From Eonycteris spelaea (lineage: Eukaryota; Chordata; Mammalia; Chiroptera; Pteropodidae): 64,000 nt of DNA. Where the stretch lies: the NCBI GenBank assembly GCA_003508835.1, contig PUFA01000068.1, forward strand, positions 8,131,501 through 8,195,500, in the 5' to 3' direction. Below the pieces are notes generated by a model. It saw only the letters and a program-made list of their open reading frames with translations, did no database searches and was not told the origin of the DNA. This document shows, piece by piece, positions 47,335 to 58,700 of the stretch (the stretch's first letter is position 1; each line of letters starts with the position of its first letter). The position numbers and the translations under genes are program-made.

Positions 47335-47400
47335 TGTGCCTCTCTGTTCCATCAGGCCCTAGTTCCCTGAGGGCAGTGGCCAAGCCTTAATCATTTTTGT
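47335..47400 (+). mobile_element. L2 3' fragment, short
   Basis: 'gttccctgagggcagtggcc' at about 47362 matches the L2 3' UTR. Confidence 0.55.
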
Positions 47401-47419
47401 AAAACCAAAGAGACAGGGT

Positions 47420-47570
47420 ATTGTAATAGCATAAGCATCTGCTTTGCTTCACCTTCTGGCTCCACCAGTCCAAGAGCCCTCAGGCCTCAGACAAGTCATT
47501 TTACTTTCTGGATCTCAGTTTTCTCGTCTGTAAAGTGCAATGATAGCTCCTTGTATAAGGTATGGGAGCC
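47420..47570 (+). mobile_element. MIR SINE
   Basis: 'gatctcagttttctcgtctg' at 47511-47530. Confidence 0.82.
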
Positions 47571-48594
47571 AAAGTGGGATTGGGATTGAGAGACCAAGTG
47601 GAAGGTTACTCCAGAATTCAGAGAGAGGAGAAAAAGGCCTAGAGAGGCACTAGAATGGACAGTGTATCAGATCAGACACAGAGCACCAGGTCAGATCTAG
47701 CCTGAGACCGGATAAGCTGGCACCACCCCTGGGGTGAGACCCAAGAAGTGAATGGAGTCAGATTCTTGGCTGAATGCACCTCCTGCCTTTTTCCTGTGCC
47801 TCCTTGTAAACTCCTCTTCAATGTTCAAGTGTTATGAATGATCAGGTCTGAGGATTGATGAGAATGTTGATTCAGGTCGGAACAGGGTCATGGGGCTGGT
47901 TTTGATAACAAGGCAACTGTCATGCAAAGCACAAGTGATGAGATGATTGCTGCTCCCAGGCGCTGCCCTTGCTCCTCCCAGAGGCATCGCTCTGGGTCTC
48001 AGCAGACTGCAAGGATGGAGGAATCTTCAGTAGAGAAGCCACTGTTCTCCAAATGGGCAGTTTATTGCTTCCAGGGTTATAGGACCTCCTGGAGTGTGAG
48101 TGAGTCAGGCCTGGCCAGAGCCTGCCACAAGGGGGAGCCTAAGAGACTGCGGCTGAGGGTGGTGATGGAAGCCAGGTGAAGGGATAGGAAGGAGCAAGGG
48201 ATACCTGAGGAGGTATGCTGTGTCCTGGGGCACACTGGAGTACCCTCAGAGGAAATGCTCTGTTTCAGGGCTGGTGCTGGGCTTACATGGCAACAGGCAA
48301 ATGCAGGAATGGGGCATGATGCAGGTAATGAGGACAGGTGTCCTGTAGGGCCAACTCTGCCTTTTCAGCTTCATTTGTAGGGGAGGGTCGCGGAGGGTTT
48401 AAGCAGCAGGGTAGGGCAGAAGCAGGGGGCTTGATAAAGGCCTCTTAAAATAGTAATATTATTTCCCACAAGTATACCTTAAATTCATGCACAAGGGAGA
48501 AACAAGATTCCATTCCACTTAGAGCTTGTTCTTCTTAATGTTGATGAGTTGTAAGATGAGCATTAGTGGGACATAAAAATTATGATCATGATAA
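47571..48594. other. Unique DNA, no gene seen
   Basis: An 85-codon plus-strand frame at 47922-48179 has no recognised domain. No repeats were recognised. Confidence 0.35.
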
Positions 48595-48835
48595 CAATAA
48601 TAAAAAGCATTTAAATTTGTATAGCACTTCATACTTTACAGAATGCTTTCTCATTCATTAGCTCATGCGAGCCTCATAATTGCTCCCTGAGGAAGGCGAG
48701 ATGACTGTCATTATCTCATTTTACGGGTAAGGAACTGTCTCAGGGAGGTAAAATGACTGGTCCAAGATCACATGGTTGATGGGGCCAGAGATCTTTTGCC
48801 CAAGTCCAGGGCTTTTCCAGTAGTCTTCAGGCAGA
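48595..48835 (-). mobile_element. MIR SINE, nearly full length
   Basis: 'tctcattttacgggtaagga' at 48714-48733. The inverted 3' part is rich in 'gtatagcacttcatacttta'. Confidence 0.88.
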
Positions 48836-50047
48836 GGTCAGATTCTCCACAGATCTCTTCCTTGTTCACTATCCTGCAATTGTCCCTTTCAGGGACAGCC
48901 TGAAAGATGGCAGATATCCCAGTGAACCCTAGTAGATGGGCCAGCAACCCCACAGTGCAGCTTCCAGTGGACCTCTGCTAACAAGGGAAGATTTGTCCCA
49001 TTAGATGTGAAACACACTGCTAGGCACATTCTCCACCAAGGTACTAAGAATGTAAGCAAGGCTAAGTGGGGACGTTTGAGGGTTCCGCCTCGCTCTGTAA
49101 CCACCGGGGACCACACTGATGTCAGCTTTAAAGACAGCTGCATATTTTGCCATTCAGGAACAAAGTTTCTGAAAAGGACAGATATCAAAGCTAGGAGAAA
49201 CCATGCAGGGGGAAAAATGGAGAGACTCAAATGGAGAGATAGAGAAGGGGTGGGTGAGAACAGAGAGGGTGGGATTTGGAGGAGAACAGGGAAGAGAGCA
49301 AACAACGGAGAGGAGGTGAGAGGAGGAGAGGAGAGAAAAAGCCGGTTCAAGAGCAAAAGAAGTAGAAGGGAGAGAGAGAAGGATGGAGGGAGCGAGAGAA
49401 AGAGAGAGTTTTAAAGTAGCAAATTCGAAAGCATTTATTTTTAAGAGAGTGGCTTAAATATCTTATTCTCCAGTCCCCAAAATGTAAATTTTCCTTTTCC
49501 TCAGGAGTTGATCAAGCTTTAACCAATTCTAAGAGCTGAAGGGCTTGGCTAAACTGCACAAAGAATGTGTCCAATGAAGCTGACCTCTGTCCAGCAGCTA
49601 TATAACATCGGCAGAGGACAGGAGATTAACGAGGCTGTCCTCACTCAGGCAAGGAAGCCAGTCTTACACAAAAGCAGCTCGATCATGTGCTCCCTGGCAG
49701 GGCAGACAGCTGTGCCCAGACAAGGAAGAAGGGCCCACAACGTTCCAGCAGTTTGCGACTCGGGAGGCCAACAAACCACCTCTGGCACTTGCTCCATCTC
49801 TCCTGCTCCAGCAACCATACAGAGGATGTGGGAGGTTTACAGGCTGGATTCTCATTGGCTGAGAGGCTGGTGGGTGGGGCAAAGGCCCAAGGGGAAGAGT
49901 TATCCTGGTTGCTGGTGAGCATGGTATGGCCACTTGAGTGGACTTGCTCCTACGAGATGGTCATAGATTTGATAATTGCTCCAATAACAAATACTGTTAC
50001 TTCCTTTTATCTGGTCTTTACTATGTCCTAACACTTCATTAGAATCT
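48836..50047. other. Unique DNA with a GA-rich tract
   Basis: 49195-49412 is strongly purine-rich (GAGA/GGAG), giving overlapping 135- and 155-codon frames on the two strands that are artefacts of composition. Confidence 0.45.
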
Positions 50048-50504
50048 TGTTCCAACTATTGCCATGTAACAAATTACCCCCCAAAATTCACAGCTTAAAA
50101 GAACTCACAGTTTCTGTAGGTCGAGCAGGTATAGTTTGTCTCTACTTCACCATTACAATGTCTGGGGCCTCAGCTGGAAAGGCTCAAAGGCTGGAATCAC
50201 CTGGGAGCATCTTCACTCTTCATTCATGTAGTTGATGCTGGCTGTTGCCTGGGGTCTTCACTGGGACTACTGGCAAGACACTTACATGAAACCCTTTCAT
50301 GTGGCCTGTACTTCCTCACCCCATGGTGGACTTCTTACGTGAAAACACAGATTCAAGGAGATGGAAATTAGATTCTGGCTCTTGATGGGGGCAGGGTGGG
50401 GGTGGAGGGGGCAGGGAGAGGGGGTAGTAGTGGTAAGATTCTGGAAGATCATGTCAGATGAGAGATATTACTGTGGCTGTCTTTGGAGAATACAATCTGC
50501 CACA
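50048..50504 (-). mobile_element. MLT1-type solo LTR, diverged
   Basis: Reverse complement LTR: 'gccatgtaacaaattacccc' (about 50061) left, 'cacagtttctgtaggtcgag' (about 50106), 'caatctgccaca' right end. A GGGGGTGG-rich run lies at about 50388-50424. Confidence 0.82.
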
Positions 50505-50539
50505 GCTTCTAACTTTTTTTTTTTTTTAAATCTTAAATC

Positions 50540-50700
50540 ACGGCACTAATTCTATAAGGCAGCATTATCCCCCATTTTAGGGATGAGAAATCTGATCTTA
50601 GAAATACTAAGTAATTTTCCCAAAATACCTTAGCTAGCAATTAGTATAGCAGAGATTTGACCCAAAGCAGATTCTAAAGCTCTTGCTCCTTAAAACTACA
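50540..50700 (-). mobile_element. MIR SINE
   Basis: 'cccattttagggatgagaaa' at 50571-50590. A T14 run at 50514-50527 separates it from the LTR. Confidence 0.82.
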
Positions 50701-50744
50701 TTTTACTGCTTTTCTAAACCAAGAATAAAACTGACAGCTGACAC

Positions 50745-51020
50745 ACAGCCCGCGCAGCCCTTATTACATGCCAGACACGGTCTTAAGCAGTTTTTGCTCT
50801 TTACCTCATTGAAAAATAGAATTGCTGCTATTTGTTGAGATTACTATGTGCAAAGCATTGTGTTAAGTACTGCAGATCTAATATCTCCAATCCTCAGAAA
50901 AAGCGCCATAAGTGGCAAGTTATTATACCTATTTAATAAAAGAGGAAACTGAAGAGAGAGATGATGTAACATGTTCAAGGTCACAAAGCTAGGAAGTGCC
51001 ATAGCTGAGAATCTACCCTG
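50745..51020 (-). mobile_element. Two overlapping antisense MIR copies
   Basis: An isolated inverted 3' end at 50745-50815 ('catgccagacacggtcttaa') is followed by a full antisense copy with 'tactatgtgcaaagcattgt' (50842-50861) and 'caaggtcacaaagctagg' (50976-50993). Confidence 0.82.
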
Positions 51021-51284
51021 TATTATCTGAAACCAGAGCATGTTGGCAGGCAGTGCACCCTGAGTGGGCACCATTGTTTCTGCACCTGATTATGAGAGTG
51101 GAGAGATACAAAGGATTAGTTCCAAGTGGTGCAAACTTTGCTGTAGGAAGATGGCTAACAAGTTAGAGAAGTCTGTACAAAACTGGACACAGCCATCTTT
51201 TTCTGAATTCTAAGTAATTTCAGGGCTTTAAGATACCGGATGATAACCTTACCTTTTCTGAGCTAGCAAATCCATGGTGGTAAG

Positions 51285-51520
51285 AAAGTAAAAGTATCCC
51301 TGCCCTCAAGGGACTCCCAGTGCAGAGTAGAATATAAGAGATACAAAAATAATTAAATGTATGGAAGAGATTATGAGAAGTACTGGGCTCAAGTATGAGA
51401 AAATATTTATTGAAGCAAGAAAAGGGAACAATCTCTCTAACAAAAGAAATCAAGGAAGGCTCTCTGGAAGAAATGGCATTTGTGTGGGATCTTAAAAGAT
51501 GAATAGTATTTCATAGCACA
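51285..51520 (-). mobile_element. L2 3' fragment, antisense
   Basis: 'tccctgccctcaagggactc' (about 51297) and 'aaggaaggctctctggaaga' (about 51452). Confidence 0.82.
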
Positions 51521-51969
51521 GATTAGAGAACAGAACATTACTTTTACCCACCTCCCACTTGATCCCTTAGCAGAGTCTTAGGTCAAAGAACTATCTAATT
51601 AGAGAGGGTTAAAATATACTAGTGTGTGAATGATTAATTGCCTCATGAGATATTTTTACATGGCAACTCAGAGGAAACAAAGAGTTTTCTTGGCATAAGG
51701 GTCATATGCCCTCCTGGGGAAAATGTTGAAGGAGACCTTGTAAGCTCTAACCAAGATCCCAAAATGCTGAATTTTAGATCCCATCCTATTTTTATACAAT
51801 AAGGTAAGATTACATAACCTAGGCCCCTTACAGTTCAAGGATGGACATTTCCAAAGACACATAACCCACACTGGGAGAGCAATCAGTAGTCTAAAAGGAA
51901 AGCTATTCATCTCCATACTGGGCAGAGACCCTCAAAGGTCATCTAGTCCAATCTGGCAGTTCTAGCCAG

Positions 51970-52085
51970 CTTTTGATCTAGACAGCTTGCTATGTGACCT
52001 GAAACAAGTCATTTAATTTTGATAAATCTCAGTTTGCACAGCTGTAAAATAGGAAGATTTTGAATTAAAATTTAAGGTAGGATCC
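51970..52085 (+). mobile_element. MIR SINE core
   Basis: 'atgtgacctgaaacaagtca' at 51992-52011. The upstream 'aggtcatctagtccaatctg' may belong to another old repeat. Confidence 0.72.
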
Positions 52086-52849
52086 CAGTCTTCTACTAGC
52101 CAGGCATTACTTGAGAACTCCATCTAAGGCATCATATATGATTTATGCATACTTATAAAAATCCGTAAAAGACAAATATAAGCAATAACATGCCAACATC
52201 TGGCTCAATCCACCTTTTCTTAAGATAGTTTTACTATCATTTGAGTTTATAAGATGCCCTAGGGATTTTTAAAGTGTCATGAAAATGCAAATGCTAGAGG
52301 TTTATATTCTTTTTTTTTTTATTTACAAAGGAAAAAGGAATTTTCTCTAAATAGCCAAGAAAGTTGAGGCAAAATAAAACATAAGATGCAAAAAAAAAAA
52401 AAAAATACATGGATATCTTAAAAGCATGTCAAAAATTCGTTATGGAGGAAAATGATATAAAACATAAATTAAGAAACCATAAAATCAGCTGATGCCACAA
52501 TTATACTCAGTAGCCCAGGAATGCCAATGACCTAATAACATTTATGAGACATGAGGCAGAGGATTAAAAGTTTGAGATACAAATATATCTTCAGCAACTT
52601 TCTGTTCATAGTCTTCAGAGAGCTGTGTAAGAAGTTCTTAAAACTGGGAAATGCGAGAGTCAGGCTGTGGAAGTTTCTGTTGATCTTTCCTGGTGTGGTA
52701 TGCTGCTGTTGCTGTTGATGATTCTGGGGCAGGGAGAAGGTAGGGGGATGGCCATTGGATAATCCTCCTCATTTTTCAGAATGACTATTCCTTGCTCCAT
52801 AGGAATGGAGCAAGGTTGCTATCAAAGTCAGGAAGCCAGTTTAGAATTT
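52086..52849. other. AT-rich unassigned DNA
   Basis: T and A runs at about 52309-52320 and 52390-52405; nothing else recognised. Confidence 0.35.
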
Positions 52850-52995
52850 TCAGCCCTGCATTTACTCACTAAATGACCTAGGCAAGTCACAAAACCTCTG
52901 TGACCTTCAGTCTGGGCCTAAGTAAAATGAGAATGTTATGAGGGTTAAATGATGAAATCCTGTGAAAGCTCTTTGGTGTTTGGTCCTCAGTGTGC
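52850..52995 (+). mobile_element. MIR SINE
   Basis: 'aaatgacctaggcaagtcac' at 52871-52890. Confidence 0.78.
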
Positions 52996-53871
52996 AAATT
53001 TAGACCCCTTCGAATTATTTTTATGGAGTAAGGAATGGTTTAATCAATCCATAAGTAAAAATATTTACAGTTATTTTAATTAGTCCAAGAGGGGACAGGA
53101 GGTTAGACTGCTCATCAAGGAGGATTGGGAAAGTACCCGGAAGCTGGGCATGGGCCAAGAGATGATCCTCCTCCAGGAGGTTATGAAATCTATTTTGCCT
53201 GGAGATTTTGGAAAAATGGTTATTACTCTCCCAGCATGGCAGGCTACAGCAAGAAGGGGGTGGGACCCTGGTGGCTACTAGGATTATATAAATCTCTAGG
53301 CTTTCCTTCCTCCTTTCCCTCCTTTGTATGCAATGGAAGAGCTGCTTCAGTGCACTGGCCACCATACCCCAGCTCCCCAGTCTCCCCAGATTCCTCTACA
53401 CACCACACCCCATCCCCAGTCTGACACTAGGGCTCTCGACCAATCAGAAGTAATGGTTAAAATTCCAACATTCAGGACCAATGTCTGCTAATAGACAATT
53501 AGAGTGGATGCCTGCTTTCTGGACAATAAGCCCCCTCTAGCTTCCATAGCAATATAGAATTTGTGTGGGATAAAAAGGGACAGGATAATAGCCCTCAGGA
53601 ATAGCATCAATGTGTACGTAGAAGTTAGATTGGTCACAAACGATTTCAGAAAGTCTGTGGTAACCTCTTAAAATCATGTTATATCACATTAAAATAGCCA
53701 AATCTTGGGTTTTGAGGGATAAATGAGAAGATTTGACAACTCTTTGCATTTGTCCCACCTATCCACCCCAACTGGATGAGCAGAAGCTGACAAGCAGCCA
53801 TTCCATTTATGTGGGATAAGAGGTGTACGATTCACCACAGTCATACCTGCCCACCTTTGCATCATCTAAAT
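52996..53871. other. Unique DNA, no gene seen
   Basis: Overlapping frames of 99-114 codons at about 53021-53424 have no recognisable domain. Confidence 0.35.
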
Positions 53872-54096
53872 CAGCGGTCCCCAACCTTTTTGTCATCAGA
53901 GATTGGTGCTCCTGTGAGAATCTAATGCCTGTTGATCTGAGGTGGAGCTGAGGTGGTGATGCTAGCTCTGGGGAGTAGCTGCAAATGCAGATGAAGCTTT
54001 GCTCCCTTGTAGGCCACTCACCTCCTGCTGTGTGGCCCATTTCCTAACAGGCCACAGACTGGCAGTGGTCCATGGCCTGGGGATTGGGAACCCCTG
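53872..54096. mobile_element. hAT-Charlie non-autonomous element (MER30-like), complete
   Basis: 225 bp, bounded by inverted termini 'cagcggtccccaacc' and 'ggattgggaacccctg'. Flanked on both sides by the identical 8-mer ATCTAAAT (53864-53871 and 54097-54104), the target duplication expected of hAT transposases. The interior 'gtgagaatctaatgcctgtt' and 'ctcacctcctgctgtgtggc' match the MER30 group as I remember it. No transposase is encoded. Confidence 0.93.
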
Positions 54097-54149
54097 ATCT
54101 AAATGACATGTCTGGCATCTGCGTACAGGTAGTTTGAAATCCTGGAGAC

Positions 54150-54445
54150 TAAGGTTATAAGTCCTAAATTAATAGATCTAGGTTTTAATCTTCTCTACCA
54201 TGTATTGACCTTGACTAGGCTTTGAGCAAATTTCTTTTATTTTTTTCATCTTTCCCTGAAAGAGGCCTGTTGAGCAAACTTTTTAACCTCTCTTAGCTAA
54301 AGCTTCCTCATCTTAAAAATAGTCATAAATTAGTTTCTAACCTATGGGTCGTCGTGAGGACTAAGTGAGACAATGCATTTAGTGTGAGCACAGGACATAG
54401 CAGTCACTCACTAAACTTTAACTATCATCATTACAGCCACTATCC
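54150..54445 (+). mobile_element. MIR SINE, probably two copies
   Basis: A core at about 54208-54232 ('gaccttgactaggctttgag') and another with 'agcaaactttttaacctctc' at 54273-54292 leading to a MIR 3' end. Confidence 0.75.
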
Positions 54446-54679
54446 TAATGCTATTACTCCTCACTCACTAGGGATTTTCCATGCATGTCATTGAGAAAGA
54501 TTGAGAACATCTGGACCAGTGTTCATCCACAATTGACCTGTACACCAGGCATGGTTCCCCCATCACTCCAAGTAAAAAGATACAAACCCTACCCATACTG
54601 GGCAAGAAGATTGTGGGGAGGCTTCTGCATTGGGTTGAAAGACAGATTATAGTTTCCTTTTATCAAGAAGATTCAGTGG

Positions 54680-54855
54680 AATAGCTGGCACTTTTTATAT
54701 CTCATTTCATTAAATCTTCACATCAACTTATGAAATAGTTATTATTGTCTCCACCGCACAAATGAGGAAACTGAGACTCAGAAAGTTCATGTAACTTGCC
54801 AAAGGTCCCAGAGTGGTGGGTCAGAACTAGAAGCCAAGACTTCTTTCTGTCACTT
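54680..54855 (-). mobile_element. MIR SINE
   Basis: 'caaatgaggaaactgagact' at 54759-54778. Confidence 0.88.
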
Positions 54856-55028
54856 CTCAGGAGAGATGTTTCTTATTTGATTGCGGAAACTTCTAGAGTT
54901 TCCCAAAGTGGCATTAAAGCATGGCTATACGTAGTTAAGGTCAATTGTTAAACAAGCAAAATGCATGCTTCCTGGATGGATATAATAGTCCTGTTCTTGA
55001 GCACAAGGGCATGGTCCTAAGGGCCAGG

Positions 55029-55066
55029 CTGAACTGAACTGAACTAGACTGGACTGGAGTGGACTA
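55029..55066 (+). repeat. Imperfect (GAACT/GGACT)n pentamer repeat
   Basis: About seven units: GAACT, ACTGA, then GGACTG variants. Confidence 0.8.
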
Positions 55067-55124
55067 GATTATTTCCTGGAGCCCACAGGATTAGTCTGTA
55101 TATCCTTTGTGTATCTAAGTACTT

Positions 55125-55290
55125 AACACAGTACTTCTCTGAGCCTTAGTTCCCTCATCTGTAGAAGGGAATGATAATTGTACCTGCCTCCTACCGATAT
55201 TATGAGACTAAATAAGTTTCTATATACAAAGCTCTTAGAACAGTCCCTGCCACATAGTAAGTTCTATAAATATGTTGGCTGTTACTATTA
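55125..55290 (+). mobile_element. MIR SINE, 3' two-thirds
   Basis: 'gagccttagttccctcatct' at 55141-55160, running to 'gttctataaatatgttggct'. Confidence 0.88.
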
Positions 55291-57154
55291 TCATTGATGT
55301 GAAGTCCACACCCTTTTCACTATTTTATCCTGCCTTCTATACTAGAAGGTTGATTGTTTAATATAAAAATCTAATTCAAATGTAAAAGAAGGATGGGGAA
55401 GAGAAAGGAAAAAAGGGCAAAATCTGACTCCAAGATGGAAGATAGGATTACAGTCAGGTTACCATGTAGATAGTATTGCTATAGGGCAGTCCAAGCAGAC
55501 AACATGAGAGGGGATGGAGTAGAGAAGTAGAGTATTAAAATCCACTAGGAAAAAACTTCATTTCCCTACATGCCTAACCTCATCACCCCTCCTGGTTATC
55601 TCACTGGTTCTCACCTTTGATGCCCCTTCAGATGAAGCAAAAGGCGGAGAGACCAAAGACCAAACACAAAGAGCAGAGGAATTAATAAGGTATAGACACA
55701 GCAAGGAAGAAAACCAAGAAAACCCAAATTACTTCTGGGGATCCTGAGGGAGTACCTGGAGGGGACAGTATGGAGCCCCACGAGAACTTGGAGATAAAGG
55801 AAGGCTCCTTTCTGAGACTCAGAATGCAGTCATAACACTCATTGTCTAAGCAGAATACCTGTAGATAATCCATAGACAACTTCTTTTGACCTGCTCTATG
55901 AGGCTAAAGCTACCCTCTCCCCTCATTTAAAATCTAAGATCACTGGGGTATAAAAAAGCTTCCAGTCACTCTGCCGCCTCCTCCCCCACGAGGCTCAATT
56001 CAGTAATTAATATAAGGAGCCCATGTAGTGGGCATAATATCCAAGTTCATTTAAAGTGGGAGCTTCTTGGGCCTGCTTGGGCCTGCTTCAGGGTGAACCC
56101 TATAGTGGGAACATGCTGTCAGCTTTGGAGTAGGGAAGGGAGGAGAATGAAAGGGCCAGCAGTTCTTGCCTGTTTCCCTTGCAGGCTGTGAAGGTGCATC
56201 CTGGCTTGGCCGGCCTTCTCTCACAGGCCACATTCTTGACTGCTTCTGAGACCTCAGTACTGGAGAAGGTCACATGCAATTTTCCTAACCCAGGCAAAGA
56301 CTTCTCTGACTGGTCACTATGACCCTTTTCCCAGTCCCTGTGTGCCACCTTCGGCTTCATTCTGCCTGCCCCTGACCCCTAGAGCTGCTCCTCATTGTTA
56401 GCATGTGGACCCACCGTGGGCCTGGTCTTTATCAGGTGGCTCACACCTGGTGCTCAGAAATTCTGGGAAGGCAGCATCCTCAGTCCAGGTCCCTTTCTTT
56501 GCTACCCCACCTTTGCAGTAGCCAGCCATGATCTCCTGCCCTTTAGACTTACTGGATGCAAGTTGGGTATCAGGGCAAAGTGTCCCCCAAATTTTACGAA
56601 GACATACGGAGTTCTCTGAGTGGTTGCATGGAAGCCCTCTCCCTAAGCACCTGGAGAAATGGACGAGGCTGTACCTCAGAGCTCACTGAAGGCTCCCTCC
56701 AAAAATCCGTTCCAAATTTCCCTAAGTCACTATGATTCTTTAAACGCTGGGATCTGTGGACACCATACCTAACCAGTCTCACCTTCACTTTGGAACTGAC
56801 AGAATTGGACACCATTTCTCACAGAATTTTAGTAGAAACAAAGACGGGAAGAGTCCTCTTTTAACCTCTGTGACACAATTCAAATCTGAGCAGGGTAGGG
56901 TCAACATGACCCGTGGGTCAGCAAGACTTGCACACAGTCACACAAGAAGTATTTCATTTTCTAAAGAAAGAATGTGTCCAGAAAACGTAACATTAACAAT
57001 AGCAATGGTGAGTGGTACCTTAATGCATGCTTGTTATATTATTCTCTGCAGTTTTGAAATTTCCTGAAAGAAAGAAAAAGAAGTTTATGTCAGACAGAAG
57101 AGGAAAAATATTGAAGAAAAAGAAGCACTGAGGAGACTTCACTGGAAGTTTCTG
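55291..57154. other. Unique DNA, no gene seen
   Basis: No repeat family recognised. A 10-bp duplication 'cttgggcctg' occurs at about 56067-56086. Open frames up to 103 codons look random. Confidence 0.35.
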
Positions 57155-57260
57155 TTCTGTTCATTTATTCATTGATTCATTAACGCAACAAACATTTATT
57201 AAGCACATAAATACTGAGTTGGGTGCTGAGACCATACTCTCAAGGAGCACATGGCTCTTA
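57155..57260 (-). mobile_element. L2 3' end, antisense
   Basis: 'caacaaacatttattaagca' at about 57187 and 'actctcaaggagcacatggc'. Confidence 0.75.
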
Positions 57261-57318
57261 CATGGCACATACTTTTAATGCTCCAGCATCCCAGTGTGCA
57301 TGCATTTAACTTAAGCAG

Positions 57319-57800
57319 TGTGGTAGGCAAAAAAAAGGGTTCCCCAAAATATCCATGTCTTAATACCCCGACCTATAAATACGTTACCTTACGTAGCAAA
57401 TAGAGACTGCAGATGTCATTAAGTTAAAGACCTTGGAATGGAAACATTATCCTGAATGGTTCAGGTGGGCCTGATGTAAGCACAGGTGGAAGGATTCAGG
57501 AGACTCAGGGGAAGAGCTAGGAGGTGGGAGCCCAGGTCTGGGTCATGTGACTACTGGCCTTGAAGATGGAAGGGGCCAGGAGACAAGAAACGTGGGCAGC
57601 TTCTAGAAGCTGAAGAAACACAGGGACTTGATTCCCCCACTGGAGCTTTCAGATGTAACACAGCTCTGCCAGCACCTTGATTTTAACCCAGTGAGACACA
57701 TTCTGGATTTCTGATCTCTAATACTGTAAGATAAATTTGTGTTCTTTTAAGCCATTAAGTTTGTGGTGATTTGTTACAGCAGCCATAGGAAACTAATATG
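57319..57800 (+). mobile_element. MLT1-type solo LTR, sense
   Basis: Starts 'tgtggtaggc', contains 'accttggaatggaaacatta' (about 57431) and 'gaagatggaaggggccagga' (about 57561), ends 'aggaaactaatat'. A weakened polyadenylation region ('aagataaatttgtgttcttt') lies at about 57729. About 480 bp and the only LTR on this strand. Confidence 0.94.
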
Positions 57801-58104
57801 AGCAATTTCAACTAAATCATTCAATAAGAAAAGGTAGAGGAAAAAAGAGATTAAAAATAATATAATATGAAGATTTTAAATAGGGTAGCAATTCTGCCCA
57901 TCCTTCTGCTAACAAGGTATGCCCAGAGCAGACCTGAGTGTGTGTTCTATATTAGGTCTCAGTTGTAGTGTGAGCACTTGCCACACTTATAGCTTTTGGG
58001 GACTTTCAGGGACACTGCTAACTCTGTGGAGCTTTCCACATATTTCTTGATTTTCGAACATAAGATCTATACAAGCAACATTATTCTGTTGGAACTGAAA
58101 GGCA

Positions 58105-58350
58105 GTTGAATCTAGTGGTTAAAGACTTGGACTGTGGAGTTAGACAGACTTGAGTTGAGCCCTCCTCTGACCCTTACTGACTGTGTAACTTCAAACTATG
58201 GAACCTCCCCAAGCCTCAGTTTCCTCACCTGTAAAATGGAGAACTAATGGTGCCTTCCTCATACTTTGTGGTAAGGGTTTAATCAAATAACGTGTACAAA
58301 GTACCTAGCGTATATTAAGCTTCTGATAAATAATTGCAGTTAGTAAAATT
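58105..58350 (+). mobile_element. MIR SINE, full length
   Basis: tRNA-like head 'ctagtggttaaagacttgga' at 58112-58131, core 'cctcagtttcctcacctgta' at 58214-58233, and a 3' end to about 58345. Best-preserved MIR here. Confidence 0.95.
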
Positions 58351-58589
58351 GAAATTATCATTGGGATTATCCAATCGTTGGGACAGAATTGCCCTCCAAA
58401 GGCTAATTTGCCTCCCAGATAATTTGCCTGCCTCTAGTACCCTTCGCATAAGCTCATTATTAACAAGTTTCCCAATCTTGTTTGTTTAGTAGGCAAAGTC
58501 TTACAAGAAACAGGATCCTATGGGGGAAATAATGAAAAGTCCTTGGTAGTGAAAAGAATGCATCTAAAGGACCTCGTTATTTTATAAAT

Positions 58590-58700
58590 ACAATTCATCT
58601 GACATACAAAAAGGGAAACTCAGGCTCAAAGACAGCACCACAGGAGGGCAGACATAGGACTAGAACTTTCTGGCTTCCCAGCCCCCTTCCAGCCTTTCTT
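58590..58700 (-). mobile_element. MIR SINE fragment
   Basis: 'gggaaactcaggctcaaaga' at 58613-58632. Confidence 0.72.

Noticed and set aside
48889..49414. Overlapping 155- and 135-codon frames on opposite strands
   Set aside because: Both arise from the GA-rich tract; composition suppresses stop codons.
55029..55066. GAACT repeat as a ruminant BovB or Bov-t tail
   Set aside because: Only the simple repeat is shared; no BovB body precedes it.
58112..58180. tRNA gene in the head of a MIR
   Set aside because: A- and B-box-like words come from the MIR tRNA-derived head; no cloverleaf forms.
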